Shown piece after piece: positions 1 through 5,716 of a stretch of 5,716 bases of DNA. This DNA comes from DATJJW01 sp035491935 (GTDB lineage: Bacteria; Pseudomonadota; Alphaproteobacteria; ATCC43930; CGMCC-115725): NCBI GenBank assembly GCA_035491935.1, contig DATJJW010000135.1:1-5716 (forward strand), written 5' to 3'. Position 1 is the stretch's first letter, and the number at the start of each line of letters is the position of its first letter. Position numbers and translations under genes: made by a program. The notes beneath the pieces were generated by a model that was not told the DNA's origin, searched no databases, and saw only the letters and a program-made list of their open reading frames with translations.

Positions 1-257
1 TGGTGGTGCGGGATCATGCCGGCGACGAAATCCTTATCGGTATCGCCGGTCAGGGGCACGTCCATATCCTTCATCATCTTGTCGTCCGCCGCCTTGAAGG
101 CTTGGGAAGATGGCGGCGCGGTGAGCGGCATGTTCATGCCCTGCATGTCCTTACCCCGCATGGTCTTGCCGGGCGCGGCCTGCTGCTGATCGGCGGCATG
201 GGCCGACGAGGCCAAGAGAAAGAACGAAGCGGCGAATGCGAGCAAGGTCGGGCGCAT
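1..257 (-). CDS. DUF305 family secreted protein, 5' part only
   Basis: This is the first 85 codons of a gene that runs off the left edge. Residues 1-21 form a Sec signal peptide: Arg at position 2, a hydrophobic core LLAFAASFFLLASS, and a likely cleavage after AHA, so the mature protein should be periplasmic or secreted. The mature start is rich in Gln and Met (QGMNMP, KMMKDM). Residues 73-85, DTDKDFVAGMIPHH, match the start of the DUF305 domain, whose hallmark is Met-Ile-x-His-His; the window ends right at the second His. DUF305 proteins are small four-helix proteins, and several are tied to copper handling. The Met and His content fits that role, but metal binding here is inference. The ATG is fixed by a strong GGAGGA five to ten bases upstream. 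The gene follows holA by 60 bp across a hairpin and may be transcribed separately. The family call is fairly sure; the exact function is unknown. Confidence 0.85.
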   Translation of the reverse strand, partial: MRPTLLAFAASFFLLASSAHAADQQQAAPGKTMRGKDMQGMNMPLTAPPSSQAFKAADDKMMKDMDVPLTGDTDKDFVAGMIPHH

Positions 258-261
258 GGTT

Positions 262-267
262 TCCTCC
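262..267 (-). promoter_or_regulatory. Shine-Dalgarno of the DUF305 gene
   Basis: On the minus strand GGAGGA lies just before the ATG at 257, with four bases between them (five if the core is read as GGAGG). It is the best ribosome binding site in the window. It fixes the start of the DUF305 gene and suggests independent, efficient translation. Confidence 0.7.
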
Positions 268-297
268 GTCGTCATTGTAGTTCGGTCGACACCTTGA

Positions 298-318
298 ACC
301 TTGCCGTCATGGCAAGGT
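298..318 (-). terminator. stem-loop at the holA stop codon, possible terminator
   Basis: A perfect inverted repeat has arms CCTTGCC (299-305) and GGCAAGG (311-317) around a five-base loop. One further A-T pair (298/318) gives an 8-bp stem. On the minus-strand transcript the stem begins with the first base of the holA TGA stop. No run of U follows, so it is not a classic intrinsic terminator. It could be a weak or factor-assisted terminator, an attenuator, or a 3'-end stabiliser between the housekeeping operon and the DUF305 gene. The structure is certain from the sequence; the role is inferred. Confidence 0.45.
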
Positions 319-1346
319 CAATCGCGCAGATTGCCCAGCCGCACGATATTGAGCAGGGCCTGGCGGCAGATGGTCTCGTCGGGGTAGCCGGTCCGCTTGC
401 AATCGCGTTCGGCGGCCAGCAGCAGGCTGGTCGCGCGCTGGGCGCGATGGATCGGGAAGCGACGGAACTGGCCACGGAACCGGTCGGCCAGCTTGAAGAA
501 GATCGGCGGGCGCAGGCCCTGGATCGCGACATCGAGCGGCTTGCCCCTGGCGGTCTCCGTGCCCACGAGGTGCAGGCGTTGGGCGTGGCGCAAGGCCGCG
601 CGCAGGATGGTGACCGGCATCTCGCCCTCGCGCAGCAGCCGGTCCAGCCCGGTCGATAGCGGGCCGATACGGCCGTCGAAGGCGTCATAGACGATATCGT
701 CCAAGGCCAGCGCGCTGGTATTGTCGATCGAGGCCGCGACATCGGCCAGGGTCAGCCGGCCACCCTCGCCGGCATAGAGGCAGAGCTTCTCCAGCTCCTG
801 CCGGGTGACCATGCGGTCGCCGCCCAGATGCGCCACCAGGAAATCGGCGGCATCCTTATCGATGGAGACGCGGTGGCGGCCGAAGCTTTCGCGCATGGTT
901 TCGGCCAGCTCGCGGGGGCCATCGGCATAGCACGCGATGGCAACGGCACGCGCGTCGTTCTCGCACAGCTTGCGCAAGGCGGATTTGGCTTCGAGCGAGC
1001 CGGCTTCGAGGATCGTCAGGCTGTCGCCGGTCGGCTGGCCCAGCAGGTATTCCACGGTCTTGGCGATGACGTCGCCGCAATCGCGCACCCGGATCGCGCG
1101 TCGCCCGCCCATCAGGCTGATGGCGGTTGCCTCGTCGGAAAGCCGCGCCGGATCGGATTTGATGGCGTCGCCGTTGAGCAGCGCCAGGCGGAACGGGTCA
1201 TCGCCTGTGCCGCCCAGCACGGCGCGCACCAGCATGTCGGCGCGCTCGCGTACCAGCCCCTCATCGGGGCCGAAGACCAGGGCCACCGCGATATCGGCTG
1301 GCGGATTCTTGAGGAAGTCGCTGGTCTTGGCCGGCGGCAGCTTCAC
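318..1346 (-). CDS. holA: DNA polymerase III subunit delta
   Basis: The 342-residue product matches the usual length of HolA (E. coli 343). Delta is the wrench of the clamp loader: together with gamma/tau and delta' it opens the beta sliding clamp and loads it on primed DNA. Family features visible are the N-terminal strand and turn ALVFGPDEGLVRERAD (22-37), LMGGRRAIRVRD (78-89), the middle-domain segment GGDRMVTRQELEKLCLYA (175-192), DIVYDAFDGR (217-226), LRPPIFFK (278-285) and the C-terminal helix near ETICRQALLNI (324-334). Delta resembles AAA+ proteins but lacks a working Walker A site, and none is seen here. The chosen start is GTG at 1346, because the protein then opens MKLPPAKTSDFL as family members do; no ATG lies in frame upstream before the lptE stop. 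No clear Shine-Dalgarno is visible, so translation may be coupled to lptE, which ends 39 bp upstream in the same frame. Confidence 0.95.
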   Translation of the reverse strand: MKLPPAKTSDFLKNPPADIAVALVFGPDEGLVRERADMLVRAVLGGTGDDPFRLALLNGDAIKSDPARLSDEATAISLMGGRRAIRVRDCGDVIAKTVEYLLGQPTGDSLTILEAGSLEAKSALRKLCENDARAVAIACYADGPRELAETMRESFGRHRVSIDKDAADFLVAHLGGDRMVTRQELEKLCLYAGEGGRLTLADVAASIDNTSALALDDIVYDAFDGRIGPLSTGLDRLLREGEMPVTILRAALRHAQRLHLVGTETARGKPLDVAIQGLRPPIFFKLADRFRGQFRRFPIHRAQRATSLLLAAERDCKRTGYPDETICRQALLNIVRLGNLRD

Positions 1347-1385
1347 GGGCGGATTTGCTTCATGCAGACGGGGCCGGGCCGGCCG

Positions 1386-1964
1386 TCAGGGCGTGACCAC
1401 GGCGGCCATCGGCGCCGGCGGTGGCTCGGCACCCGGGGCGATGGCCGCGCTGGTGCCGGTCTTGAAGTAGAGCGCCACCTGATCCTGGATCTGCAGGGCC
1501 AGCTGGTCGATGTCGCGCATCTCGTCGGCCTGCTGGCTGGTGACGTTGGCGTAGCCGTCATTGGACATGCTGTAGCCGGTGGTGGCTGCGGCGCTGCCCT
1601 CGGTGATCGGCTTGCCGTCGGCGATGTTCTCCAGATGCCAATCGGCCTTGATCAGCACATCGGTCCAGGCGGCGGTGCCATCGGGCCGGGTCGCGAAGCT
1701 GCTGTTGCTGTTGGTCAGTTTGACGACCAGCTGGTATTGCGGCGTCGGCCCGTTCGAGGTCGGGTCGAAGGCGTCACGCAGCCGGTTGGTCAGCACCACG
1801 CCCAGCCGGTTGGGAATCTGCGCCACCTTGACCTGGCTCAGATTGCCCGCCACCGCGGCCTGTTGGTGGTCGCCATAGACTGGCGTGAAGCCGCAGCCCC
1901 CGAGCAGCGCCAGCGTCAGAGTGCAAGCCGAAAGCCTAGCCCCAAGGTATCTAGCCAACGACAT
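1386..1964 (-). CDS. lptE: LPS-assembly lipoprotein LptE
   Basis: LptE is an outer-membrane lipoprotein that plugs the LptD barrel and helps insert lipopolysaccharide into the outer leaflet. The 192-residue product has a lipoprotein signal: Arg5 and Arg10, a hydrophobic core, and lipobox LGGC with Cys24 as the acylated residue. The mature end CGFTPVYG (24-31) is the typical LptE opening. Then come QIPNRLGVVLTNRLRDAF (49-66), a conserved alphaproteobacterial LptE pattern, the beta-rich middle (YQLVVKLTNS, 77-86) and a long helix ADEMRDIDQLALQIQDQVALYF (146-167). The tail is Pro/Ala-rich (PGAEPPPAP) and probably disordered. The ATG at 1964 lies inside the 3' end of leuS (14-bp overlap), which implies translational coupling; a partial site GGCGGA lies a few bases upstream. 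Upstream in-frame ATGs would put about 33 basic residues before the signal peptide and are rejected. The leuS-lptE-holA order also holds in E. coli. Confidence 0.93.
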   Translation of the reverse strand: MSLARYLGARLSACTLTLALLGGCGFTPVYGDHQQAAVAGNLSQVKVAQIPNRLGVVLTNRLRDAFDPTSNGPTPQYQLVVKLTNSNSSFATRPDGTAAWTDVLIKADWHLENIADGKPITEGSAAATTGYSMSNDGYANVTSQQADEMRDIDQLALQIQDQVALYFKTGTSAAIAPGAEPPPAPMAAVVTP

Positions 1965-4545
1965 TGATGATCCGCCCAGGTACGACGATGACCTTGCGGA
2001 CTTGCCGACCCTCCAGCGCCTTCTGCACGGTCGGCTGGGCAAGCGCCGCCTCTCGCGCGGCATCCTCGCTCACATCGCGCGGCAATTCCAGCGTCGCGCG
2101 CAGCTTGCCATTGACCTGGACCGCCATGGTCACAGTGTCGTCGCGCAGGAGATCGGGGTCGGCGACCGGCCAGGGCTGCTCGACCAGCAGCCCGTCATGG
2201 CCGAGCGCCTGCCACAGCTCCTCGGCCAGATGCGGCAGCATCGGGCCGATCAGCACGGTCATCGTGTCGAGCGCTTCGCGCAGTGTGGCGCCGTCGGCTT
2301 TGGCCGCGACATCCTCCAGATGGTTCGACAGCTCGCGCAGCCTGGCTACGGCACGGTTGAAGCGGAACTGCTCCAGATCCTCGGTCAGCGCCGCGATCGT
2401 CTTGTGCAGAATGCGGCGGGTCGCGATATGGGCCTCGTCCGGCTTCGTGCCGGGCGCAGCCAAGCGCGGGCGCGATTCCACGACCAGGCGATAGAGCCGG
2501 TTGACATAGCGCCAGATGCCCTCGATGCCGGATGCGGTCCATTCCAGGTCGCGCTCCGGCGGGCTGTCGGACATCAGGAACAGGCGTGCGGTATCGGCGC
2601 CATAGCTCTCGACGATGGTCTCCAGCCCGACGACGTTCTTCTTCGACTTGGACATCTTCTCCATGCGGCCGACCGCGACCGGGTGGCCGGCGGCGTCGAC
2701 ATGGGCGCCGTCGTCCTTGGTGAAGACTTCCTCAGGGTAGAGCCAGGCGCCCGCGTCACTCTTGTAGGTCTCGTGACAAACCATGCCTTGAGTGAACAAG
2801 CCGGCGAAGGGCTCGGTAATGCCGAGATAGCCGCAACGCTTCAGCGCGTGGGTGAAGAAGCGGGCATAGAGCAGATGCAGGATCGCATGCTCGATGCCGC
2901 CGATATATTGGTCGACCGGCAGCCAGTAATCGACATCCGCCCGCTCGAAGGCCTTGTCCGAACGCGGTGAGCAGAAGCGCGCGAAATACCAGGAGGATTC
3001 GAAGAAGGTGTCGAAGGTGTCGGTCTCGCGCCGGGCATCAGTGCCGCAATGCGGGCATTTGACGTATTTCCAGGTCGGATGCCGGTCGAGCGGGTTGCCG
3101 GGCTGGTCGAAGCTGACATCGTCGGGCAGCCGCACCGGCAGCTCGGATTCGGGCACCGGCACGATGCCGCAATCCGGGCAATGGATGATCGGGATCGGGC
3201 AGCCCCAATAGCGCTGGCGCGACACGCCCCAGTCGCGCAGGCGATACTGGATGGTCTTGGTGCCGACGCCCAGCGTCTCCAGACGCTCGATGACCTTGCG
3301 CTTGGCATCCGGTACGGCCAGCCCGTCGAGGAATCCCGAATTCACCAGCACGCCATCGGTGGCGGTGAAGGCTTCGGTGCCGATCTCGGCGGCCTCGCCA
3401 TCCTGGGGCCGCACGACGGTGCGCACCGGCAGCCCGTATTTACGCGCGAAATCCAGATCGCGCTGGTCATGCGCCGGGCAGCCGAAGATGGCGCCGGTGC
3501 CGTATTCCATCAGCACGAAATTGGCGATGTAGACCGGCAAGGCCAGGCCCGGCACCAGAGGATGGGCGACCGAAAGACGGGTGCGATAGCCCAGCTTCTC
3601 CGCCGTCTCGATCGCGGCCTCGCTGGTACCGATGCGGTTGCACTCGGCATTGAACTCGGCGATCGCCGGGTCCTGTTCACCGAGGCGCTTCGCGATCGGG
3701 TGATTGGCGGAGATGGCGCAGAAGGCGGCGCCGAACAGCGTGTCCGGCCGGGTGGTGAAGACCTCAACGGTCTCGCCCTGGAAATCCCGGGATTCATCAG
3801 TGTCGGCGATGGCGAAGCGCAGCCTGGCGCCCTCGGACCGGCCGATCCAGTTGGCCTGCATCAGCCGCACGCGCTCCGGCCAGCGGTCGAGCGTCTCGAT
3901 ACCGGCCAGCAGGTCTTCGGCGAAATCGGTGATCTTGAGGAACCATTGCGACAAGAGCCGCTTCTCGACCAGCGCGCCCGAACGCCAGCCGCGGCCCTCG
4001 ATCACCTGTTCGTTGGCCAGCACGGTATGCTCGACCGGGTCCCAATTGACCCAGGATTCCTTGCGGTAGGCCAGGCCCGCCTTCAGGAAATCGAGGAACA
4101 TCTTCTGCTCGTGCCGGTAATATTCCGGGTGGCAGGTCGCGATCTCGCGGTCCCAGTCGTAGGACAGGCCGATCAGCTTGAGCTGAGCGCCCATGGTCGC
4201 GATGTTCTCGTAGGTCCATGTCGCCGGATGCACGCCGCCGGCGATCGCGGCATTCTCGGCCGGCAGGCCGAAGGCGTCCCAGCCCATGGGATGCAGCACA
4301 TTGAAGCCGCGCGCCTTCTTATAGCGCGTGACGACGTCGCCCATGGTGTAGTTGCGGACATGGCCGACATGGAGCTTGCCCGACGGGTACGGGAACATCT
4401 CCAGGACATAGTATTTCGGCCGCGCCGGATCGGTCTTGACCCGGAAGCAGCCGGCATCGGCCCAGGCCTGGCGCCAGCGCGCTTCGGCGTCGAGGAAGTT
4501 GTAGCGGTCGGGTGAGGCGGCAGGCGTTGGTGCGGATGAATCCAT
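1951..4545 (-). CDS. leuS: leucyl-tRNA synthetase
   Basis: This class I synthetase charges tRNA-Leu with leucine in the cytoplasm and edits misactivated amino acids. The product is 864 residues, like bacterial LeuRS (E. coli 860). All key parts are present: the ATP-binding HIGH motif as HVGH (59-62) after FPYPSGKL; a zinc-domain CxxC pair (Cys456/Cys459 and Cys497/Cys500); the CP1 editing domain with TTRPDT (264-269) and CPAHDQRD (356-363), where Asp363 corresponds to the conserved editing aspartate; a second catalytic region DWGVSRQRYWGCPIP (438-452); KMSKS (630-634); and the C-terminal anticodon-binding and tail domains ending GRIINVVG. Nothing looks broken. The ATG at 4545 was chosen because the residues upstream (RSKGAADRR...) do not resemble LeuRS; it lacks a clear Shine-Dalgarno. 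The gene lies 40 bp after the DUF3576 gene, suggesting one transcript. Confidence 0.98.
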   Translation of the reverse strand: MDSSAPTPAASPDRYNFLDAEARWRQAWADAGCFRVKTDPARPKYYVLEMFPYPSGKLHVGHVRNYTMGDVVTRYKKARGFNVLHPMGWDAFGLPAENAAIAGGVHPATWTYENIATMGAQLKLIGLSYDWDREIATCHPEYYRHEQKMFLDFLKAGLAYRKESWVNWDPVEHTVLANEQVIEGRGWRSGALVEKRLLSQWFLKITDFAEDLLAGIETLDRWPERVRLMQANWIGRSEGARLRFAIADTDESRDFQGETVEVFTTRPDTLFGAAFCAISANHPIAKRLGEQDPAIAEFNAECNRIGTSEAAIETAEKLGYRTRLSVAHPLVPGLALPVYIANFVLMEYGTGAIFGCPAHDQRDLDFARKYGLPVRTVVRPQDGEAAEIGTEAFTATDGVLVNSGFLDGLAVPDAKRKVIERLETLGVGTKTIQYRLRDWGVSRQRYWGCPIPIIHCPDCGIVPVPESELPVRLPDDVSFDQPGNPLDRHPTWKYVKCPHCGTDARRETDTFDTFFESSWYFARFCSPRSDKAFERADVDYWLPVDQYIGGIEHAILHLLYARFFTHALKRCGYLGITEPFAGLFTQGMVCHETYKSDAGAWLYPEEVFTKDDGAHVDAAGHPVAVGRMEKMSKSKKNVVGLETIVESYGADTARLFLMSDSPPERDLEWTASGIEGIWRYVNRLYRLVVESRPRLAAPGTKPDEAHIATRRILHKTIAALTEDLEQFRFNRAVARLRELSNHLEDVAAKADGATLREALDTMTVLIGPMLPHLAEELWQALGHDGLLVEQPWPVADPDLLRDDTVTMAVQVNGKLRATLELPRDVSEDAAREAALAQPTVQKALEGRQVRKVIVVPGRIINVVG

Positions 4546-4585
4546 GATGTCGTCGTCGGTGATCAGTCGTCTGTCGGCCGCGCCC

Positions 4586-5209
4586 TTACTTCTGACTCTG
4601 GATCTCGGTGGAGGAGACGCGAAGCTGCCGGGCACGGGTCAGGATCTGGTCCTCCAGGTTCTGCGCGATCTTGGCATCGACCGGCGCATCGGTCCATGAG
4701 CCGTTGGCATCGTTGCGAGTCTGGCGGAACACGGTGGCGCGGATGCCCGCGGCATGCAGTTCGCGGTCAAGGATGAAGACATTGACCTTGAAGCGCTCAT
4801 TGGGCGAGGCCGGCGGTGCATACCAGTCGGTGATGATCACGCCGCCGAACGGATCGGCCGAAGCCAGCGGCATGAAGGAGACCGTGTCGAGCGAGGCACG
4901 CCACAGGAAGGTGTTGACGCCGACGCCCGCGGCACCCGGGGCGGCGCCACCCTTGTTGCCGGGCGAGATGCCGAGGAAAGAGCCGAGGTTGTTGCCCTGG
5001 CCGAAGATGGTCTCGCTGCGCTGCTGCTGGGCATTGGCGCCGTAGGGGTCCCATTTCGGATTGGATTGCGAGGTCTGGGACGGGGTGACGCTGTCGCAGG
5101 CGGCGAGCGAGAGGACGAGGCCGCCGGCCAGAGCCAGGCTACCGAAGCGAAGGAGCTGTACCGGGCGATACATGCGATTGTGCGAAGCGGGCTGCACGCG
5201 AACGACCAT
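4586..5209 (-). CDS. DUF3576 domain-containing lipoprotein
   Basis: The 207-residue product is an alphaproteobacterial DUF3576 protein of unknown molecular function, often found just upstream of leuS. Residues 1-38 form a lipoprotein signal: basic n-region (Arg4, Arg12, Arg15, Arg21), hydrophobic core SLALAGGLVLSLAAC, and lipobox LAAC with Cys38 as lipidation site. Asp39 follows; in E. coli Asp at +2 keeps lipoproteins in the inner membrane, though whether that rule applies here is unproven. A polar Ser/Gln/Asn and Gly-rich linker spans about 39-94. The conserved domain shows GVGVNTFLWRASLD (95-108), SADPFGGVIITDW (117-129) and NERFKVNVFILDREL (137-151). It ends in a predicted helix and a polar tail (IQSQK). 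The ATG at 5209 is preferred because GGAGAG precedes it by six bases; the ATG at 5173 has no such site. It is the first gene of the presumed DUF3576-leuS-lptE-holA unit, and an envelope role is inferred. Confidence 0.9.
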   Translation of the reverse strand: MVVRVQPASHNRMYRPVQLLRFGSLALAGGLVLSLAACDSVTPSQTSQSNPKWDPYGANAQQQRSETIFGQGNNLGSFLGISPGNKGGAAPGAAGVGVNTFLWRASLDTVSFMPLASADPFGGVIITDWYAPPASPNERFKVNVFILDRELHAAGIRATVFRQTRNDANGSWTDAPVDAKIAQNLEDQILTRARQLRVSSTEIQSQK

Positions 5210-5215
5210 CTTAGA

Positions 5216-5221
5216 CTCTCC
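5216..5221 (-). promoter_or_regulatory. Shine-Dalgarno of the DUF3576 gene
   Basis: GGAGAG on the minus strand lies six bases before the ATG at 5209. It decides between this start and the ATG at 5173, which gives a shorter signal peptide and has no ribosome binding site in front of it. Confidence 0.6.
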
Positions 5222-5383
5222 GGCGCGGGTTGGCCGTGACCCACGGCGACGCGACCATCGCGCCGCTCCCGGGCCCGCTCCCGCCCGATCAAGGGAAAGG
5301 GGTTTGGCCGGCGTTCCTAGCATGTCTGTCGAAGCATGCGAAGCGGATAGCGCGGCTGGGCATAAGGTTTTCGGTTGTCGCGA

Positions 5384-5412
5384 ATCATAGGCCGGGCATC
5401 GAAGCCGTGCAA
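5384..5412 (-). promoter_or_regulatory. candidate sigma-70-type promoter of the operon (proximal)
   Basis: On the minus strand TTGCAC (5412-5407) is followed after exactly 17 bases by TATGAT (5389-5384). The -10 matches consensus in five of six positions; the -35 keeps the important TTG but is otherwise poor. Transcription would begin near 5377 and give a leader of roughly 170 nt before the DUF3576 start. The spacing is ideal, but the motif is short enough to occur by chance. Confidence 0.4.
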
Positions 5413-5457
5413 GGCGCCCCAAGGCTCTACCATGTTACCGGGGAATTCTATGCGCCT

Positions 5458-5471
5458 CTCGCATATGCGAG
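5458..5471. promoter_or_regulatory. perfect 14-bp palindrome, operator-like
   Basis: CTCGCATATGCGAG is identical to its reverse complement over all 14 bases. It sits directly downstream of the extended -10 on the minus strand and would span the transcription start, a usual place for a repressor site. The regulator is unknown. The palindrome is a direct observation; the operator role is inferred. Confidence 0.4.
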
Positions 5472-5472
5472 C

Positions 5473-5481
5473 AGTATAACA
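5473..5481 (-). promoter_or_regulatory. candidate extended -10 promoter (distal)
   Basis: The minus strand reads TGTTATACT: a five-of-six -10 hexamer TATACT (5478-5473) preceded by TGn, the extended -10 element that can replace a good -35. No fair -35 stands 16-18 bases upstream. The predicted start, near 5466, falls inside the perfect palindrome at 5458-5471, and another dyad covers the -35 zone. This gives a leader of about 257 nt. Confidence 0.35.
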
Positions 5482-5490
5482 GGTGAATAT

Positions 5491-5508
5491 TCCTCAGTTG
5501 GTTGAGGA
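5491..5508. repeat. 6-bp dyad with 6-base spacer
   Basis: TCCTCA (5491-5496) and TGAGGA (5503-5508) are perfect inverted arms around GTTGGT. The element overlaps the -35 zone of the distal candidate promoter, so it could be a dimeric regulator site. It could also be chance or a short hairpin. Confidence 0.3.
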
Positions 5509-5655
5509 TCTTGTGGCGTTGCAGCAACACCGCCGATCCATCATTCGCGAATTTCTTAAACTTTCTTGACGGTCCCAAGCGCAGCCATAATCTTTTGCCA
5601 GGTTTATGGGCGATCGGTTGGGTCTGCACGATTTTTGGTCGGCGATTCTCGGTTG

Positions 5656-5696
5656 CCCTTTTCGTAGCACGAACGCGGGCGTCTTTCCTAAAAGGG
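5656..5696. repeat. inverted repeat CCCTTTT / AAAAGGG with nested small hairpin
   Basis: The arms CCCTTTT (5656-5662) and AAAAGGG (5690-5696) pair perfectly over 7 bp across a 27-base interval. Inside and partly overlapping the left arm is TTCGT-AGC-ACGAA (5661-5673), a 5-bp stem with a 3-base loop. The two stems compete for 5661-5662. On the plus strand the right arm runs into GGGAGGT, a Shine-Dalgarno-like string, but no start codon follows before the window ends. The function is unknown. Confidence 0.25.
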
Positions 5697-5716
5697 AGGT
5701 ACGAGCGCGGCGTCTA

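Larger units (their letters stand above)
5210..5716. other. intergenic and leader region without a convincing gene
   Basis: About 500 bases carry no supported gene. The part next to the DUF3576 gene (5210-5340) is GC-rich and holds a short direct repeat, CCGCTCCCG at 5263-5271 and again at 5275-5283. The part from about 5435 to 5640 is clearly AT-richer (46% GC by hand count over 5461-5560), as expected of a promoter region. It contains several small palindromes, listed separately. Short open frames exist here, such as a GTG-initiated one on the minus strand at 5435-5629, but they lack ribosome binding sites and recognisable content. The last 60 bases hold a possible structured element at 5656-5696. 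What lies beyond 5716 cannot be seen. Confidence 0.6.

Noticed and set aside
274..279. TACAAT on the minus strand as a -10 for the DUF305 gene.
   Set aside because: No matching -35 stands 16-18 bases upstream, and the predicted start site would fall in the Shine-Dalgarno, leaving almost no leader.
272..310. A 12-codon minus-strand frame (MTARFKVSTELQ) before the DUF305 gene, considered as a leader peptide.
   Set aside because: Its ATG lies in the hairpin loop and no Shine-Dalgarno precedes it. It is the tail of an open frame running opposite to the holA reading frame.
828..2970. Long plus-strand frames opposite holA, lptE and the leuS 3' end (828-1967 and 1885-2970).
   Set aside because: They run across the boundaries of well-supported genes on the other strand and show the low-complexity composition of GC-driven shadow frames.
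3049..4515. A 488-codon open frame on the plus strand, antisense to leuS.
   Set aside because: It lies wholly opposite an intact leuS with all catalytic motifs. High-GC codon bias commonly leaves the opposite strand open; its translation is rich in Arg, Gly, Ala and Gln with no recognisable domain, and it has no supported ribosome binding site.
5210..5422. N-terminal extension of the DUF3576 gene up to 5422.
   Set aside because: It would place about 71 Arg/Ala/Pro-rich residues before a complete lipoprotein signal peptide, which would prevent normal export; the start at 5209 has its own ribosome binding site.
5543..5552. Palindrome ATTCGCGAAT.
   Set aside because: Ten-base palindromes of this type are expected by chance, and nothing around it adds support.
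5556..5570. A possible CtrA site (TTAA-N7-TTAA).
   Set aside because: Only the first half-site TTAA is present; the second half reads TGAC.
5566..5591. Plus-strand TTGACG ... CATAAT as a promoter for a gene to the right.
   Set aside because: The spacer is only 14 bases, too short for a normal sigma-70 promoter, and no plus-strand gene is visible in the window.
5435..5629. A 64-codon minus-strand frame (MQTQPIAHKPGK...) upstream of the DUF3576 gene.
   Set aside because: It starts with GTG without a Shine-Dalgarno, overlaps the best promoter-like region, and has no recognisable motif.

Overview
The window looks like a chromosomal segment of a GC-rich alphaproteobacterium. The DUF3576-type lipoprotein next to leuS points to a Rhodospirillales-like lineage, but that taxonomic call is inference from gene content and composition, since no search was possible. 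All convincing genes lie on the minus strand, so transcription runs from right to left.

Layout in the order of transcription. Positions 5210-5716 hold no convincing gene. This stretch includes a noticeably AT-richer part (about 46% GC by hand count over 5461-5560) with two candidate minus-strand promoters and a perfect 14-bp palindrome beside one of them. Next come a DUF3576 lipoprotein gene (4586-5209), leuS for leucyl-tRNA synthetase (1951-4545), lptE for the outer-membrane LPS-assembly lipoprotein (1386-1964, overlapping leuS by 14 bp), and holA for the DNA polymerase III delta subunit (318-1346, GTG start). A stem-loop abuts the holA stop codon. After it comes the 5' part of a gene for a secreted, methionine-rich DUF305 protein (1-257), cut by the left edge of the window.

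leuS-lptE-holA is a long-conserved proteobacterial gene order; in E. coli it continues into nadD, which is absent here. The tight spacing (40 bp, -14 bp, 39 bp) suggests one housekeeping transcript joining translation, outer-membrane biogenesis and replication. The DUF305 gene has its own strong Shine-Dalgarno sequence and lies beyond the hairpin, so it may be a separate accessory unit, possibly linked to metal (copper) stress.

I see no mobile element, CRISPR array, tRNA or rRNA, and no clear undescribed system. The items most worth a second look are the operator-like palindromes upstream of the operon, the hairpin at the holA stop, and the in-frame arrangement of lptE and holA.
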